In this document: piece after piece, positions 18,596 to 28,074 of the stretch
Layout of the letters: each line of letters begins with the position of its first letter
Numbering within the stretch: the first letter of the stretch is position 1
Source: Stappia sp.
Lineage (GTDB): Bacteria; Pseudomonadota; Alphaproteobacteria; Rhizobiales; Stappiaceae
Reading direction: 5' to 3'
Length of the DNA stretch: 64,000 nt
Assembly: GCF_040110915.1 (NCBI RefSeq)
Contig: NZ_CP157793.1
Span: 2,554,939 to 2,618,938 of the forward strand
Program-made: the position numbers and the translations under genes
The notes under the pieces: model-generated
What the model saw: only the letters and a program-made list of their open reading frames with translations
Databases searched by the model: none
What the model was told of the DNA's origin: nothing

Positions 18596-20194
18596 ATGAC
18601 AAGTTGGCTGGTGGATACCTTCCAGATGGAGCCGGGCCTGGCCCGCGGCATCGGCTTCTTCATCGCCGTGGTGGTGGTTCTGCTGCTGATCGCCGTCTTC
18701 GTCTGGATCCTGCGGCGGGTGTCCGGCGCCCGCACCATGGGCGGACGGGCCCGTCAGCCGCGCGTGGCGGTGATGGACGCCGCCGCCCTCGACGCGCGCC
18801 GCCGCCTGATCCTGATCCGCCGCGACAATGTCGAGCATCTGCTGCTCGTCGGCGGTCCGAGCGATGTGGTGGTCGAACGCGGCATCGTGCGCGGCGTGCC
18901 GGTCGCCCAGGCCTATCCGCGCCAGCCCTCGGCGGCGGCGGCCGAAGCGACCGCCGCCGCCCTTGCGGCCAATGAATACGAGCCGGCCGCGCCGCAGGCA
19001 CCGGTCGCACCGCCTCCCGCACAGCCGGCTCCCGCTCAATCGGCTCCCGCGCAGGCTGCACCGGTTCCGCCGACCCCGGCGCCAGCTGCGCCGCGCGCCC
19101 CGGCCCCTGCGCCACGCCCGCCGGCCCGCCCGGCCGCTTCGCGCCCTCCGCAGGCGCCCTCCGCGCCGGAGGCACCGATGCGTCCCTCGCCGCGCAATGC
19201 GGCTCCCGCCGAAGCCCGCCCCGCGCCGGCGCCTGCGGAAGACCCGCGCCGCCCGGCCTCTCCGCTGCATCGTGCCGGCGCCTCGGTCGCCGCCGCCGGA
19301 GCGGCCGTCGCCGGTCTTGCCCGCAACGCGTCGGCCGCCGCGCGCCCGCAAGGGGAACCGGCCGCCCCGGCGCGCCAGCCCGCCCCGCCGCGCCGCGCCA
19401 TCACACCGCCCTCCTCCGGCCCGGCCGCGACGGCCCGCACGGCCTTCCCCCAGCCAGAGGAAAACCCGCGTCCGGCGAAGCCGGCCCCGGAGGCGACCGC
19501 TCCAGGCCCCGGCACGCGCGGCGACGCCGAACCGCCGACGAAGGACCCCGCCCGGCCCCAGAGCCAAGCTCCACAGGGCCCGGCCCGGGCCGACGCCTCA
19601 GACCACCCGAAGGCAAGTGAGCCAAAGCCCGAACCGAAGCCCGAGGCGGCAAAGGCGGAGGCTGCGGCCAGGCCGGCCGACACGAAACCGGCCGACGTGA
19701 AACCGGCGACACCCGAGCCGGCGCCGGCCAAGCCCGCCGCCCCGGCAACGCCGCCCCCGTCAGAGCCGCAAAAGGCGCAGGCACCGGCGGGCGAAGCCGC
19801 AAAGCCGGACGTCCCGGCCGAAAGCAAACCCGCCGCCCCCAAGCCGGACGCGCCGAAGCCGGCAGAGCCAAAACCGGCCGAGCCCAAGCCTGCCGAGCCG
19901 AAACCTGCCGAACCCAAACCGGCGGAATCCAAGCCCGCCGCCGAGGCCAAACCGGCTCCGTCGCTGGAAGAGGCCCTGCTCGCGGAATTCGCGCAGAGCG
20001 GCCCCGCCCAGACAGGCGCGACACCGGACACCAAGGCTCCTGCCGAGCCCGAGCCTGCGCCGGCGGCTGCCGCGCCTGCGGAACCCGAGGCGCCGGCCCC
20101 GAAGAAGGACGGCAGAAGCGACGTCACGATGGATGCGATCGAGGAGGAAATGGCACGCCTTCTGAGCGAGATCGGCGGATCGAAGGACAAATGA
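18596..20194 (+). CDS. fliO: flagellar biosynthesis protein FliO with very long low-complexity tail
   Basis: FliO (532 aa) is the membrane assembly factor for FliP. One transmembrane helix lies at about 20-40 (GIGFFIAVVVVLLLIAVFVW), followed by the small FliO domain (RLILIRRDNVEHLLLVGGPSDVVVE). FliO is usually 100-150 residues. Here about 370 residues of Pro/Ala/Lys/Glu-rich sequence follow (about 125-500), including five KPAEP repeats, ending in a short conserved-looking segment DVTMDAIEEEMARLLSEIG. The ATG at 18596 directly precedes the membrane segment; the frame is open further upstream, but that part is low-quality. It overlaps fliP by four bases (ATGA). Confidence 0.88.
   Translation: MTSWLVDTFQMEPGLARGIGFFIAVVVVLLLIAVFVWILRRVSGARTMGGRARQPRVAVMDAAALDARRRLILIRRDNVEHLLLVGGPSDVVVERGIVRGVPVAQAYPRQPSAAAAEATAAALAANEYEPAAPQAPVAPPPAQPAPAQSAPAQAAPVPPTPAPAAPRAPAPAPRPPARPAASRPPQAPSAPEAPMRPSPRNAAPAEARPAPAPAEDPRRPASPLHRAGASVAAAGAAVAGLARNASAAARPQGEPAAPARQPAPPRRAITPPSSGPAATARTAFPQPEENPRPAKPAPEATAPGPGTRGDAEPPTKDPARPQSQAPQGPARADASDHPKASEPKPEPKPEAAKAEAAARPADTKPADVKPATPEPAPAKPAAPATPPPSEPQKAQAPAGEAAKPDVPAESKPAAPKPDAPKPAEPKPAEPKPAEPKPAEPKPAESKPAAEAKPAPSLEEALLAEFAQSGPAQTGATPDTKAPAEPEPAPAAAAPAEPEAPAPKKDGRSDVTMDAIEEEMARLLSEIGGSKDK
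19856..19930 (+). repeat. 15-bp in-frame tandem repeat within fliO (five KPAEP units)
   Basis: Five consecutive 15-base units encode KPAE followed by P or S, with synonymous drift between copies. They lie in the low-complexity linker of FliO, a likely site of length variation between strains. Confidence 0.85.
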
Positions 20195-20985
20195 TTCGAC
20201 GGGGCCGCCGCACCGCCCGGCCGCGCCGATGGCGTTTCGGCCTGACGGGCGCCGCGCTGGCGGTCGCCCTCGGCTCCGCCGGGCTTCTCGCGCTTCTGCT
20301 CGGCCCGGCCTCCGCCCAGGACATCTCCATCGGTTTCGGCGAGGGCACCGGCCTGACCGAGCGCGCGGTTCAGCTGATCGCGCTGCTTACGGTTCTCAGC
20401 CTCGCCCCGTCGATCCTGGTGATGGTGACAAGCTTCACCCGCATCATCGTCGTCCTGTCGCTGCTGCGCTCGGCCATCGGCCTGCAGACCGCGCCGCCGA
20501 ACGCGGTGATGACGTCGTTGGCGCTGTTTCTCACCGCCTTCATCATGGCCCCGACCTTCGAGGCCGCCTACAACGAGGGCATCCAGCCGCTCGTCGAGGG
20601 GTCGGTGGAACTGGACGAGGCCTTCGAACGCGCCTCCGAGCCGTTCCACCTCTTCATGCGGGCGAATGTGCGCGAGCAGGATGTCGAGCTCTTCGTGGAA
20701 CTGTCCGGTCAGCCGGCACCGGAAACGCCGGAAGAGCTGAGCCTGCGCATTCTGGTGCCCGCCTTCATGATCAGCGAGTTGCGTCGGGCCTTCGAGATCG
20801 GCTTCCTGCTCTATCTGCCGTTTCTCATCATCGATCTGGTGATCGCCTCGGTGCTCATGTCGATGGGCATGATGATGCTGCCGCCGGTGGTGATTTCCCT
20901 GCCGTTCAAGCTGATCTTCTTCGTGCTGGTCGACGGCTGGAACCTGATCGCGGGCAGTCTCGTGCAGAGTTTCGCGAGCGGCTAG
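20191..20985 (+). CDS. fliP: flagellar export gate protein FliP
   Basis: FliP (264 aa) is the main FliPQR channel subunit. A cleavable signal sequence ends near ASA (about residue 43). Then come the FliP core LLTVLSLAPSILVMVTSFTRIIVVLSLLR and the second signature FMISELRRAFEIGFLLYLPFLIIDLVIASVLMSMGM. Coupled to fliO by a four-base overlap. Converges with the minus-strand TPR gene, whose stop is only 10 bases away. Confidence 0.97.
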   Translation: MIRRGRRTARPRRWRFGLTGAALAVALGSAGLLALLLGPASAQDISIGFGEGTGLTERAVQLIALLTVLSLAPSILVMVTSFTRIIVVLSLLRSAIGLQTAPPNAVMTSLALFLTAFIMAPTFEAAYNEGIQPLVEGSVELDEAFERASEPFHLFMRANVREQDVELFVELSGQPAPETPEELSLRILVPAFMISELRRAFEIGFLLYLPFLIIDLVIASVLMSMGMMMLPPVVISLPFKLIFFVLVDGWNLIAGSLVQSFASG

Positions 20986-20995
20986 GTCTGGCCGC

Positions 20996-23900
20996 TCAGC
21001 CGGCGTCCGCCGTTTGCGCTTCGGCCGCGGGCGCGGCGGGCGCATCCGGCGCGCCGTCGCGCCGGGCGGTGCGGTCCTCGGCCGGCTCGACGGCCGGCGC
21101 CGGAGCGATGGCCGGTTCGGGCGTGATGCTCGGCTGCAGATACTTGCGCTGATATTCCTGAAGGAAGATGTCGAGGGAATCGACCGTCTCCAGACTGTCG
21201 ACGACGGAGACGAACTCCACGCCGCGCTCCTCGGCCGGCCGCGTGACGACCTCGAACGCCGCCGCCTCCGGACTGTCGCTCATCTTTTCCAGGAACTTCG
21301 CCTTGAGGCGGCTGAGGCTGAAGCCGTCGTCGGCGAGCGAATAGGCGATCGCCGCCTTGAGGATGTCGGCGCGCTCCTGATCGGCCAGCGGGATCGGGTC
21401 GGACCAGCGCCCGCCGACGATGCCCTCCAGCTGTTCGCCCGCCTCGCGCCAGCTGCGCGCCGCCCACAGTGTATCGGCCCGAAGCCGCTCCACGTCCTCG
21501 CCGCGCATGTTGCGCACGATCTCGAGCGCCAGATCGGGGCGGCCGCTTTCGGTCAGCGCGCGCGCCTCCACCATGTTGCGCTGGCGCTCCAGCTCGCGCG
21601 GAAGCTTCGCCTGCCGGGTCTTGTTGAGCACGCGCAACGCCTCCTCCGGCTTGCGGTCCATCAGATAGACGACGCCCAGATCGGCCGCGATCTGCGCGCG
21701 GGCCGCGCCCTTGAGCCGGTTGTCGACCTGATGGCGCAGGAGTTCCGCCGCCTGGTCGAGCAGGTCCATCGCGATGAGCCGGTTGGCCAGCCGGCGCACC
21801 ATGGCGTCGCCCCGGCGCCCGACCGGCGTCATTTCCCGGAAATCGTAGAACAGGGCCAGCGCCTTGACCGGCGACATGCGGTCCGCTTCACCGTTCAGGT
21901 AGAGGTTGGCGAAGACGGCGCTCATCTCGTCCTGCAGCAGCCGCGTCGTGTCCGCCCCGCCGTTCGCCTGCACGGCGGACTGCATGGCCTCGAACGCCTG
22001 CCGGTACTCGCCGTTCTGCACCAGCAATTGCGCCAGGAAGCGCAGGGTCTTCAGTTCGGTCTCGTCGCCGCGCCAGGAGGCCGCGAGGCCGGCGAGCGCG
22101 TCGATGGTGTCCTCGGTGCTTGCATCGCCGTCGCGGTGGCGGATGCGCAGGGCGCGATAGGCGGCCTCGGCGGCCAGCGGACGCTCGTCCGAGCGCTGCA
22201 CCAGGTCAAAGGCCGTCAGCGCCTCGCGCGAGCGGCCCGAGGCATCGGCGACCTGGCCGCGAATGATGTCGTAGCGCGCCGCCTGCTTCGGCGTGGCGAG
22301 GCTCGGATCGATCTCCGACAGCACCGCCGCCGCCTGCCCGAAATCGTTGACCTCCACCATGGTGCGTGCGGCGGCCAGATTGAACTCCGTCTGCACCAGA
22401 ACGGGATAATTGCCGATCACCGCCTCGCCGCGGCTCATGTTGCGCGTCGCCCCGGACCAGTCGCGCAGCGCGGCGGAGGTGATCGTGCGCCACACAGCCG
22501 CGTCGGCGTTGTTGATGAGCTCGGGCCTGTCGAGGTAGCTCTCCGCCTCGCGCGGGCGCGCCGCCAGCGCCTGCGCCGCGCCCATCAGCAGGTTGAAGCT
22601 CGGTTCCCGGGTGATCGCCGGGTCGTCTTCGGCGGCGAGCCGCATCAATCCGAGCGCCTCATGCGCGAACCCATGCGCCAGATAGAACCGCGACAGGTTC
22701 ATGCGCGGAATGCGCCGCGCCTCCAGCGGCGTGTTGGCGATGGCGAACTCATGCTCCTTGATCTTGCGCAGGAAGTGCTCGGTATCGCTCGTCATGAGGT
22801 TGCCGAGATCGATCTGCCCGGGGCTCGACGGATCGGCCAGCGGCTCCAGCACGCGCGAGCCGCGCGCCAGATCGCCGTTGGACACCGCAAGCCCGCGCGG
22901 GCGGGCGATCACCACCGTGTCGCCCTCGGCGCGCACCTCGAGATCGTCGGCCTTGGCGCGCACCGCGATGCCATGCGCCGACATCAGCGCGTCGAATTCG
23001 GCGAAGGACTGGGACTTGAGAATGCCGCGCGCCGGCCCGAGCCCCGTCACCGTGGTGATGATATCGCCGACGTAGGGGTCGCGGATCTCGCGCACGTTCG
23101 CCGGATTGCGGAACGGCACGGTGATCACGGTGCTGCCGTCGCTGCGCACGGACCGTTCCATCACCAGGGGGCGGGAGGGCTCGAGGATGGTGTTGCCGAT
23201 GGTCATCACCCACGAACTGCCGTCGACCCCGATGGTGGCGAGCTTCTCCTGCTCCAGATCGATCCGGATCGACTGCCAGCCGTCGCCCGTGGTCACCTCC
23301 ACCGACTCGACGTCCTCGGCCAGGACCGAGCGCATGCCGCGCACGTCCACCGGATCGCCCGTGTCGAAGACCAGCCACATGCTGCCATGGCGGCGAAACA
23401 CGGAGGACGCCACCGGCTCGGAAAAGGGAAACACCACGCGCACGATGTCGCCGATGCGCCGGGCTTCCGCTGCGACGAAACGGCGGGTCTCGTCGTCATA
23501 GCCGGCCGGCGTGGATTCCGGATTGACCGCATCCGGCAGTGCCGCCGGGCCCGCGGGGGCGCTCTCGGGTGCCTCGGGTGTCTCGGGCGCAAAGGCCGCA
23601 AGGTCGATGACGGGGGGAACGCTTGCTCCCTCGGGCGTTGGCGGTGGCGTTTCGGCCGGTTCCGACGTTGCGGCCGGCGGCGCGGCCGCGCTTTCGGGTT
23701 CGCTCTCCGCGACGGGCGCCGGAGCCTCCGCAACGTCGCTCGGTTCGGCCGGCGTGTCCGGTGTCGGGCCCTCGGCCGCATCGGCGGCGGGTTTTACGGG
23801 CGGCGCCGGCACGGGCGGGCGTTCCGGGCTCGTGCCCCCCTCGCTGCTCCCGGTCTCAGGCTCTGGCGCGGGTTCGGGTTCGGGCTGCGGTGCGGCGGCT

Positions 23901-24892
23901 TCGGCGGAGACCGGTCCGGCCGGCGCGACGACGAGATCGCGGGCCCCGCTCGGCGTTCCCGTGCGTTCGGCGAGCGCCTCGTCGATCTGCGCGTTCACCG
24001 GATCGGTGGGCATGTCGCGCGGCGTCACGTCGACCACATAGGCGTCCTCTTCCCGGAAGGCGCGAATGTCGACGTCGGGCGCGGTGCGCAGCAGGAATTT
24101 CAGCTTGCCCTCGTCGGTGAAGGCGGTCGCGTCGACCACCCCGGGCGGCAGTTGCGCGCGCAGCCGGCCAAGATCCAGGTCCGTTTCGTGGTTGAAGGTG
24201 ACCTTGACCATGTCGCCCTCGCGCACGAAGGCGGAATCGAAGTTCACGTTCCACACGAAGGCGAGCCGCGTGAAGGTCGGATGGCTGCCGATGCGCAGAT
24301 CGACGCGCGGCTCCTCCTGGCCCTTGAGCCGGGCCTGCTCCAGCGCGCGCGCCCGGCGCAGCGCCGCCTCGGCGCGCTTGGCGAGTTCGCGCACCACATC
24401 GTCCGGCAGTCCCGGCGGCATGCCCGTCCATCCCGGCGGCAGCAGATCGATGAAGAGCTTTTCGCCCGCCTCCATCGTGTTCACCCGGAAGTCCGCCATC
24501 AGCGCGAAACGGATCGCGGAGCCGTCGGGATCGCGGCGGGCGATGGAGATGTAGTTTGGCATGTCGATGGGCACGGTATCGACGTCGACGCGCACTTCGT
24601 CCTGGAAGCGGATCCGCAACACGCCGTTGGAGGCCAGCGCATCGTACTCGGGCAGCAGCGTGCGGTCGGCGAAGGTGAGGACGAGACGGCCGTAGCCGTC
24701 CTCCTGCGTGGCGGCGAGCGTCGCGTCGAGCGGCTCGGCGGCGAGCGGGACGGCGGCAGCGACCGTTGCCAGCGCGACGAGTCCCGCGCGCGCCAGCCCC
24801 GCGACGGTCCGTGCGGGACGCACGCAACCGCGCAGCGCCGCGCTTGCGGCGGCGCGCAATGCTCCTGCAACTGGCCGACGGTTCGTGTTCAC
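20996..24892 (-). CDS. giant secreted TPR protein downstream of motE
   Basis: 1298 aa with a GTG start preceded by GAGGAA. Long basic N-region and signal peptide (cleavage near PLAAEP, about 52). Residues about 60-310 are beta-rich and reminiscent of AMIN-type envelope domains (YGRLVLTFADRTLLPEYDALASNGVLRIRFQD). A Pro/Ala/Glu-rich linker spans about 325-465, then a second beta region (485-690). From about 730 to 1240 it is a TPR-like alpha solenoid. It is the last gene after fliL-fliM-DUF6468-motE, so a periplasmic motor role is likely. MotE is the chaperone of MotC in Sinorhizobium; this protein could fill a MotC-like role, but that is inference. Family not recognised. Confidence 0.85.
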   Translation of the reverse strand: MNTNRRPVAGALRAAASAALRGCVRPARTVAGLARAGLVALATVAAAVPLAAEPLDATLAATQEDGYGRLVLTFADRTLLPEYDALASNGVLRIRFQDEVRVDVDTVPIDMPNYISIARRDPDGSAIRFALMADFRVNTMEAGEKLFIDLLPPGWTGMPPGLPDDVVRELAKRAEAALRRARALEQARLKGQEEPRVDLRIGSHPTFTRLAFVWNVNFDSAFVREGDMVKVTFNHETDLDLGRLRAQLPPGVVDATAFTDEGKLKFLLRTAPDVDIRAFREEDAYVVDVTPRDMPTDPVNAQIDEALAERTGTPSGARDLVVAPAGPVSAEAAAPQPEPEPAPEPETGSSEGGTSPERPPVPAPPVKPAADAAEGPTPDTPAEPSDVAEAPAPVAESEPESAAAPPAATSEPAETPPPTPEGASVPPVIDLAAFAPETPEAPESAPAGPAALPDAVNPESTPAGYDDETRRFVAAEARRIGDIVRVVFPFSEPVASSVFRRHGSMWLVFDTGDPVDVRGMRSVLAEDVESVEVTTGDGWQSIRIDLEQEKLATIGVDGSSWVMTIGNTILEPSRPLVMERSVRSDGSTVITVPFRNPANVREIRDPYVGDIITTVTGLGPARGILKSQSFAEFDALMSAHGIAVRAKADDLEVRAEGDTVVIARPRGLAVSNGDLARGSRVLEPLADPSSPGQIDLGNLMTSDTEHFLRKIKEHEFAIANTPLEARRIPRMNLSRFYLAHGFAHEALGLMRLAAEDDPAITREPSFNLLMGAAQALAARPREAESYLDRPELINNADAAVWRTITSAALRDWSGATRNMSRGEAVIGNYPVLVQTEFNLAAARTMVEVNDFGQAAAVLSEIDPSLATPKQAARYDIIRGQVADASGRSREALTAFDLVQRSDERPLAAEAAYRALRIRHRDGDASTEDTIDALAGLAASWRGDETELKTLRFLAQLLVQNGEYRQAFEAMQSAVQANGGADTTRLLQDEMSAVFANLYLNGEADRMSPVKALALFYDFREMTPVGRRGDAMVRRLANRLIAMDLLDQAAELLRHQVDNRLKGAARAQIAADLGVVYLMDRKPEEALRVLNKTRQAKLPRELERQRNMVEARALTESGRPDLALEIVRNMRGEDVERLRADTLWAARSWREAGEQLEGIVGGRWSDPIPLADQERADILKAAIAYSLADDGFSLSRLKAKFLEKMSDSPEAAAFEVVTRPAEERGVEFVSVVDSLETVDSLDIFLQEYQRKYLQPSITPEPAIAPAPAVEPAEDRTARRDGAPDAPAAPAAEAQTADAG

Positions 24893-25006
24893 CCGCGTTC
24901 CTCGTCAAGCGCCTGACGTCGCGCCAGTGTAGCGGCGCCTGCTTAACGCCCCCTTTCGCGCGTCGCACACACGCGCAAGCCGCGCAAACGCGGGGTCGCC
25001 GCCATC

Positions 25007-25759
25007 TCAGTTGCCCATGATTTTCGGAAGCGCATCCACGCCGGTGGCGTCGCCCGCCTGGGGGTCGAGTGCCGCCTCGCGTCCGCGCACCAGCGCGACC
25101 GTCAGGCGCTCGCTCGCCTCCGGCGACATGCGGCCCATGATGTCGGCCATCTTGCGCGGCTTCATGGCCTTGGCCACCTCCAGCAGGATATCGAGATCGA
25201 GCCGGTCGAAGATGCGCGCGGCATCCTTGGCCTTCATCGATTCATACATCATGACCAGATTGCGCAGATCGCCGTCGCGCTTGGCCTTTTCCGCCTCGCG
25301 CTGCTCGGTGATGCTGGCCTCCAGCGCGCGGATTTCCTCGACCTTCTTCTTCAGCCGGTCCTCGGTGGACTTGAGGATCTGCTCGCGCAGCTCGAACTGA
25401 CGCTCGCGCTGGTCGAGCTCCTGGCGCCGGTCGCTCAGGGACTCCAGCACCTTGCGCTCGGCGATCGAACCGCCGAGCTCCAGCCCCGCCGGCAAGCCCT
25501 CGCCCGTCGCGTCGCCGCCGGCAAGTCCGCCATCGGGCAACGGCGCCTCGGCCGCACCGTCCGCCGCTGCGTCGCCGTCCTGCGCGGGCGCGTCCTCGCC
25601 TGCGTTTGCCCCGGCGGTCTCGTCGGCCGTCTGCGCCATCGCCACGCTCACGCCGCCGCCGGTGACCCCGTCACCGGCGAGCAGCAGATCCGCAAGCTTA
25701 AGGCCCAGAAGGGCACTGGCCGCCAGCAGGAGAACGGGGATCAGGCGCAGGCTCGTCAT
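25007..25759 (-). CDS. motE: motility protein MotE (MgtE-N domain)
   Basis: 250 aa. Signal anchor at about 5-22, an acidic/Ala-rich spacer, a coiled coil (ERKVLESLSDRRQELDQRERQFELREQ, continuing to about 165), then the MgtE-N-like domain YESMKAKDAARIFDRLDLDILLEVAKAMKPRKMADIMGRMSPE. In Sinorhizobium meliloti MotE is a periplasmic chaperone for MotC. The start at 25759 overlaps the stop of the upstream DUF6468-type gene by four bases, indicating translational coupling. Confidence 0.88.
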   Translation of the reverse strand: MTSLRLIPVLLLAASALLGLKLADLLLAGDGVTGGGVSVAMAQTADETAGANAGEDAPAQDGDAAADGAAEAPLPDGGLAGGDATGEGLPAGLELGGSIAERKVLESLSDRRQELDQRERQFELREQILKSTEDRLKKKVEEIRALEASITEQREAEKAKRDGDLRNLVMMYESMKAKDAARIFDRLDLDILLEVAKAMKPRKMADIMGRMSPEASERLTVALVRGREAALDPQAGDATGVDALPKIMGN

Positions 25760-26268
25760 GCGGCCTGCTCCGCGCTGCGCTTGCGGAAGTGCTCGAGGCG
25801 GGCGGTCGCTTCCATCGCGGCGGAGCGGATGTCGCTCGCGCGCAAGGGGGCCGAGGGGGGCGCCGAGGGAGCCGGTGCTGCGGGCGCGGCCGCCTGCGGC
25901 TGGACCGCGGGCTGCGGCGCGGGCGCCTCCGCGGGCGTGCGGGCGGCCGCCGTGATCTGCGTGATGCGGTCGAGCACGGCGTTGCCGGTGCGGATCTGGT
26001 CGGACAGCGTGTGCGACAGCTGCTCGGCGCTCACCAGCCGCGCGCCGAGCGTGCGGTCGGCCTCGCCGGCCGTGGCCTTGAGCCCGATGATCGCGCGCTC
26101 GGCGATTTCCGACGCGGTGATCAGTTCGGAGATGGTGGCGCGCAGGCTTTCCTCGTCCGCGCGCAGGCGCTTGAGGCGCTTGTTGAGAATGACGCAATAG
26201 CCGATGGTCACCAGCAGCAGCACGGCGACGAGGCTTTCGATCATCAGTCCGACGGGCATCGTGCTCAT
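25756..26268 (-). CDS. DUF6468-type membrane-anchored coiled-coil protein
   Basis: 170 aa. An N-terminal membrane anchor (about 8-27, LMIESLVAVLLLVTIGYCVIL) is followed by a coiled coil (LKRLRADEESLRATISELITASE through about 110) and a Pro/Ala-rich tail ending in EHFRKRSAEQAA. Genes of this type sit between fliM and motE in alphaproteobacterial flagellar operons; the DUF number is from memory. It overlaps fliM by four bases upstream and motE by four bases downstream. Probably a motor-associated membrane protein. Confidence 0.82.
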   Translation of the reverse strand: MSTMPVGLMIESLVAVLLLVTIGYCVILNKRLKRLRADEESLRATISELITASEIAERAIIGLKATAGEADRTLGARLVSAEQLSHTLSDQIRTGNAVLDRITQITAAARTPAEAPAPQPAVQPQAAAPAAPAPSAPPSAPLRASDIRSAAMEATARLEHFRKRSAEQAA

Positions 26269-27488
26269 GTTGGGTCCATTTCCTTCTGCATGGCCCGCTC
26301 GAACGCGGCCAGGGTCATCTTGGGCTTTTGCAAGCCACGCTCGATGCGCACGGCGATCGCATCCTCGTCCTTGCCCATCACGCCTTCGGTGAGGGGGATC
26401 CCCCCGCATTTTATGGCGACGGGGTCGTTCGGCGATACGTCGAAGAGCAAAGTCTCCCCAACCTGCAGGTCGAGCACACGGCCGAGCGGCAGATGCGTTT
26501 CGTAGAGCACCGCGTCGACGTCGATCTCGGCGGCGTAGATCTCGGTGGCCAGGTGGCCCTCCCAGATCGGGTCGCGGCCGAACTTCTCGCCCATGAACAT
26601 CTGGAGCAGCAGATCGCGGATCGGCTCCAGGGTCGCATAGGGCATCATGATTTCGATCTTGCCGCCGCGGTCTTCCATGTCGATGCGCAGCTCGACGAGG
26701 ATGGCCGCATTGGCGGGACGCGAAATCGCGGCGAAGCGGGGATTGGTCTCCAGCCGCTCCAGATTGAACCTGACGGGCGAGAGCGGCGAGAACGCCTGCT
26801 CCATGTCCTGCATGATGATCTCGATCATGCGGCGCACGAGATTGCTCTCGATGGTCGTATAGGGCCGCCCCTCCACGCGCACCGCCGACATGCCCCGTCC
26901 GCCGCCGAGCAGCACGTCGATGATCGAGTAGATCAGGCTCGATTCCACCGTGCACAGGCCGAAGCCGTCCCATTCCTCCGCCTTGAACACGCCGAGGATC
27001 GCCGGCAGCGGGATCGAGTTCAGGTAGTCGCCGAAACGCACCGAGGAAATGCTGTCGAGCGACACCTCGACGTTGTCGGAGGTGAAATTGCGCAAGGACG
27101 TCGTGGTCAGCCGCACCAGGCGGTCGAACACGATCTCGAGCATCGGCAGACGCTCGTAGGACACCATCGCGGAGTTGATCAGCGCGCGGATGCCGCTCTG
27201 ATCGGCCGCGATCGTGTCCTCGATGTTGAAGCCCAGGAGGTTGTCGATCTCCTCCTGGTTGAGAATACGATCTGCGCCGCGGGTGGCGTTCTCGAGTTCC
27301 GGCTCGCTGTCGTCGATCATCGCCGCCCATTGGGCGGCCATGTCGTCGCCCCCGGCGACGCCCTGCTCCTCGAGCGCGGCGCCCCAGGCGGCGGCGAGAT
27401 CCTCGTCGTCGTCGTCGCCCCCGCCCTGCTCGGCAAGCGCCTCGCCCCAGGCTTCGTCGATGTCGCCAAGATCGTCGTCGTCGGCCAT
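26265..27488 (-). CDS. fliM: flagellar motor switch protein FliM with acidic N-terminal extension
   Basis: FliM (407 aa) is the C-ring switch protein that binds CheY-P, FliG and FliN. The usual N-terminal motif LNQEEIDNLL occurs only at residues 76-85. It is preceded by a 75-residue acidic extension with three repeats centred on W14, W35 and W54 (DEAWGEALAEQG, AAAWGAALEEQG, AAQWAAMIDD). The CheC-like middle domain includes GDYLNSIPLPAILGVF and LLGGGRGMSAVRVEGRPYT; the C-terminal FliN-like domain includes LPLGRVLDLQVGETLLFD. Confidence 0.96.
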   Translation of the reverse strand: MADDDDLGDIDEAWGEALAEQGGGDDDDEDLAAAWGAALEEQGVAGGDDMAAQWAAMIDDSEPELENATRGADRILNQEEIDNLLGFNIEDTIAADQSGIRALINSAMVSYERLPMLEIVFDRLVRLTTTSLRNFTSDNVEVSLDSISSVRFGDYLNSIPLPAILGVFKAEEWDGFGLCTVESSLIYSIIDVLLGGGRGMSAVRVEGRPYTTIESNLVRRMIEIIMQDMEQAFSPLSPVRFNLERLETNPRFAAISRPANAAILVELRIDMEDRGGKIEIMMPYATLEPIRDLLLQMFMGEKFGRDPIWEGHLATEIYAAEIDVDAVLYETHLPLGRVLDLQVGETLLFDVSPNDPVAIKCGGIPLTEGVMGKDEDAIAVRIERGLQKPKMTLAAFERAMQKEMDPT

Positions 27489-27500
27489 GGCAGTGCGACC

Positions 27501-28013
27501 CTACTGAACCAGAATTTCCTTGAACAACACGCCCTCCACCCGCGCCGGGTAGACGGCCGTGTTGATCCGTCTGAGCAACTCTTCCTTGAGTCGGAACAAT
27601 CCGGAAGAGCCCTCCAGATCCGCCGGGCGCAACTCGCGCAGATAGACCTGGAAGGCATCGAGGATGCGCGGCAGGAATGGCTCGATCTTGTCCACGACGT
27701 TGTCGTCTGCGACTTCCAGCGCGATGCGCACCTTCAGGTAGGTGGCACGCCCGTCCGTCGACAGGTTCACCGTCATCTCCGGCAGGTCGTAGAAGACGAC
27801 CGGCTTCTGCTCCACCACCGGCTCGGCGCCGGGTTCGGCCACCGGCTCGGACCCGCCGAACAGGCCGAGGAAATAGGCGGCCGCACCGCCACCGACGAGA
27901 AGCAGGACCAGACCGCCCGCCCCGAAAATGATCAGCTTTTTCTTCTTGCCGCCGCCGGCATCGCCCTCGCCCTCTTCGGCCTGGGCGTCGGCTGCATCCG
28001 CATCCGCCGTCAT
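27501..28013 (-). CDS. fliL: flagellar basal body-associated protein FliL
   Basis: FliL (170 aa) is a single-pass inner-membrane protein around the stator. It has an acidic cytoplasmic N-terminus, a KKKK stop, a transmembrane helix (about 28-49) and a periplasmic stomatin-like domain (YLKVRIALEVADDNVVDKIEPFLPRILDAFQVYLRE). Family-typical length. First gene of the fliL-fliM-DUF6468-motE-TPR operon; CtrA-type half-sites lie 62-88 bases upstream. Confidence 0.95.
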   Translation of the reverse strand: MTADADAADAQAEEGEGDAGGGKKKKLIIFGAGGLVLLLVGGGAAAYFLGLFGGSEPVAEPGAEPVVEQKPVVFYDLPEMTVNLSTDGRATYLKVRIALEVADDNVVDKIEPFLPRILDAFQVYLRELRPADLEGSSGLFRLKEELLRRINTAVYPARVEGVLFKEILVQ

Positions 28014-28074
28014 GTCGGTACTCTCTCGTTGCGCAGCCCCTCCCGCGCGATCCCTATATCTAAAGAGAGAATGG

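Noticed and set aside
21014..24916. 1300-codon plus-strand open frame
   Set aside because: Lies exactly opposite the TPR gene; the minus-strand reading has a signal peptide, domains and a ribosome-binding site, the plus-strand one does not.
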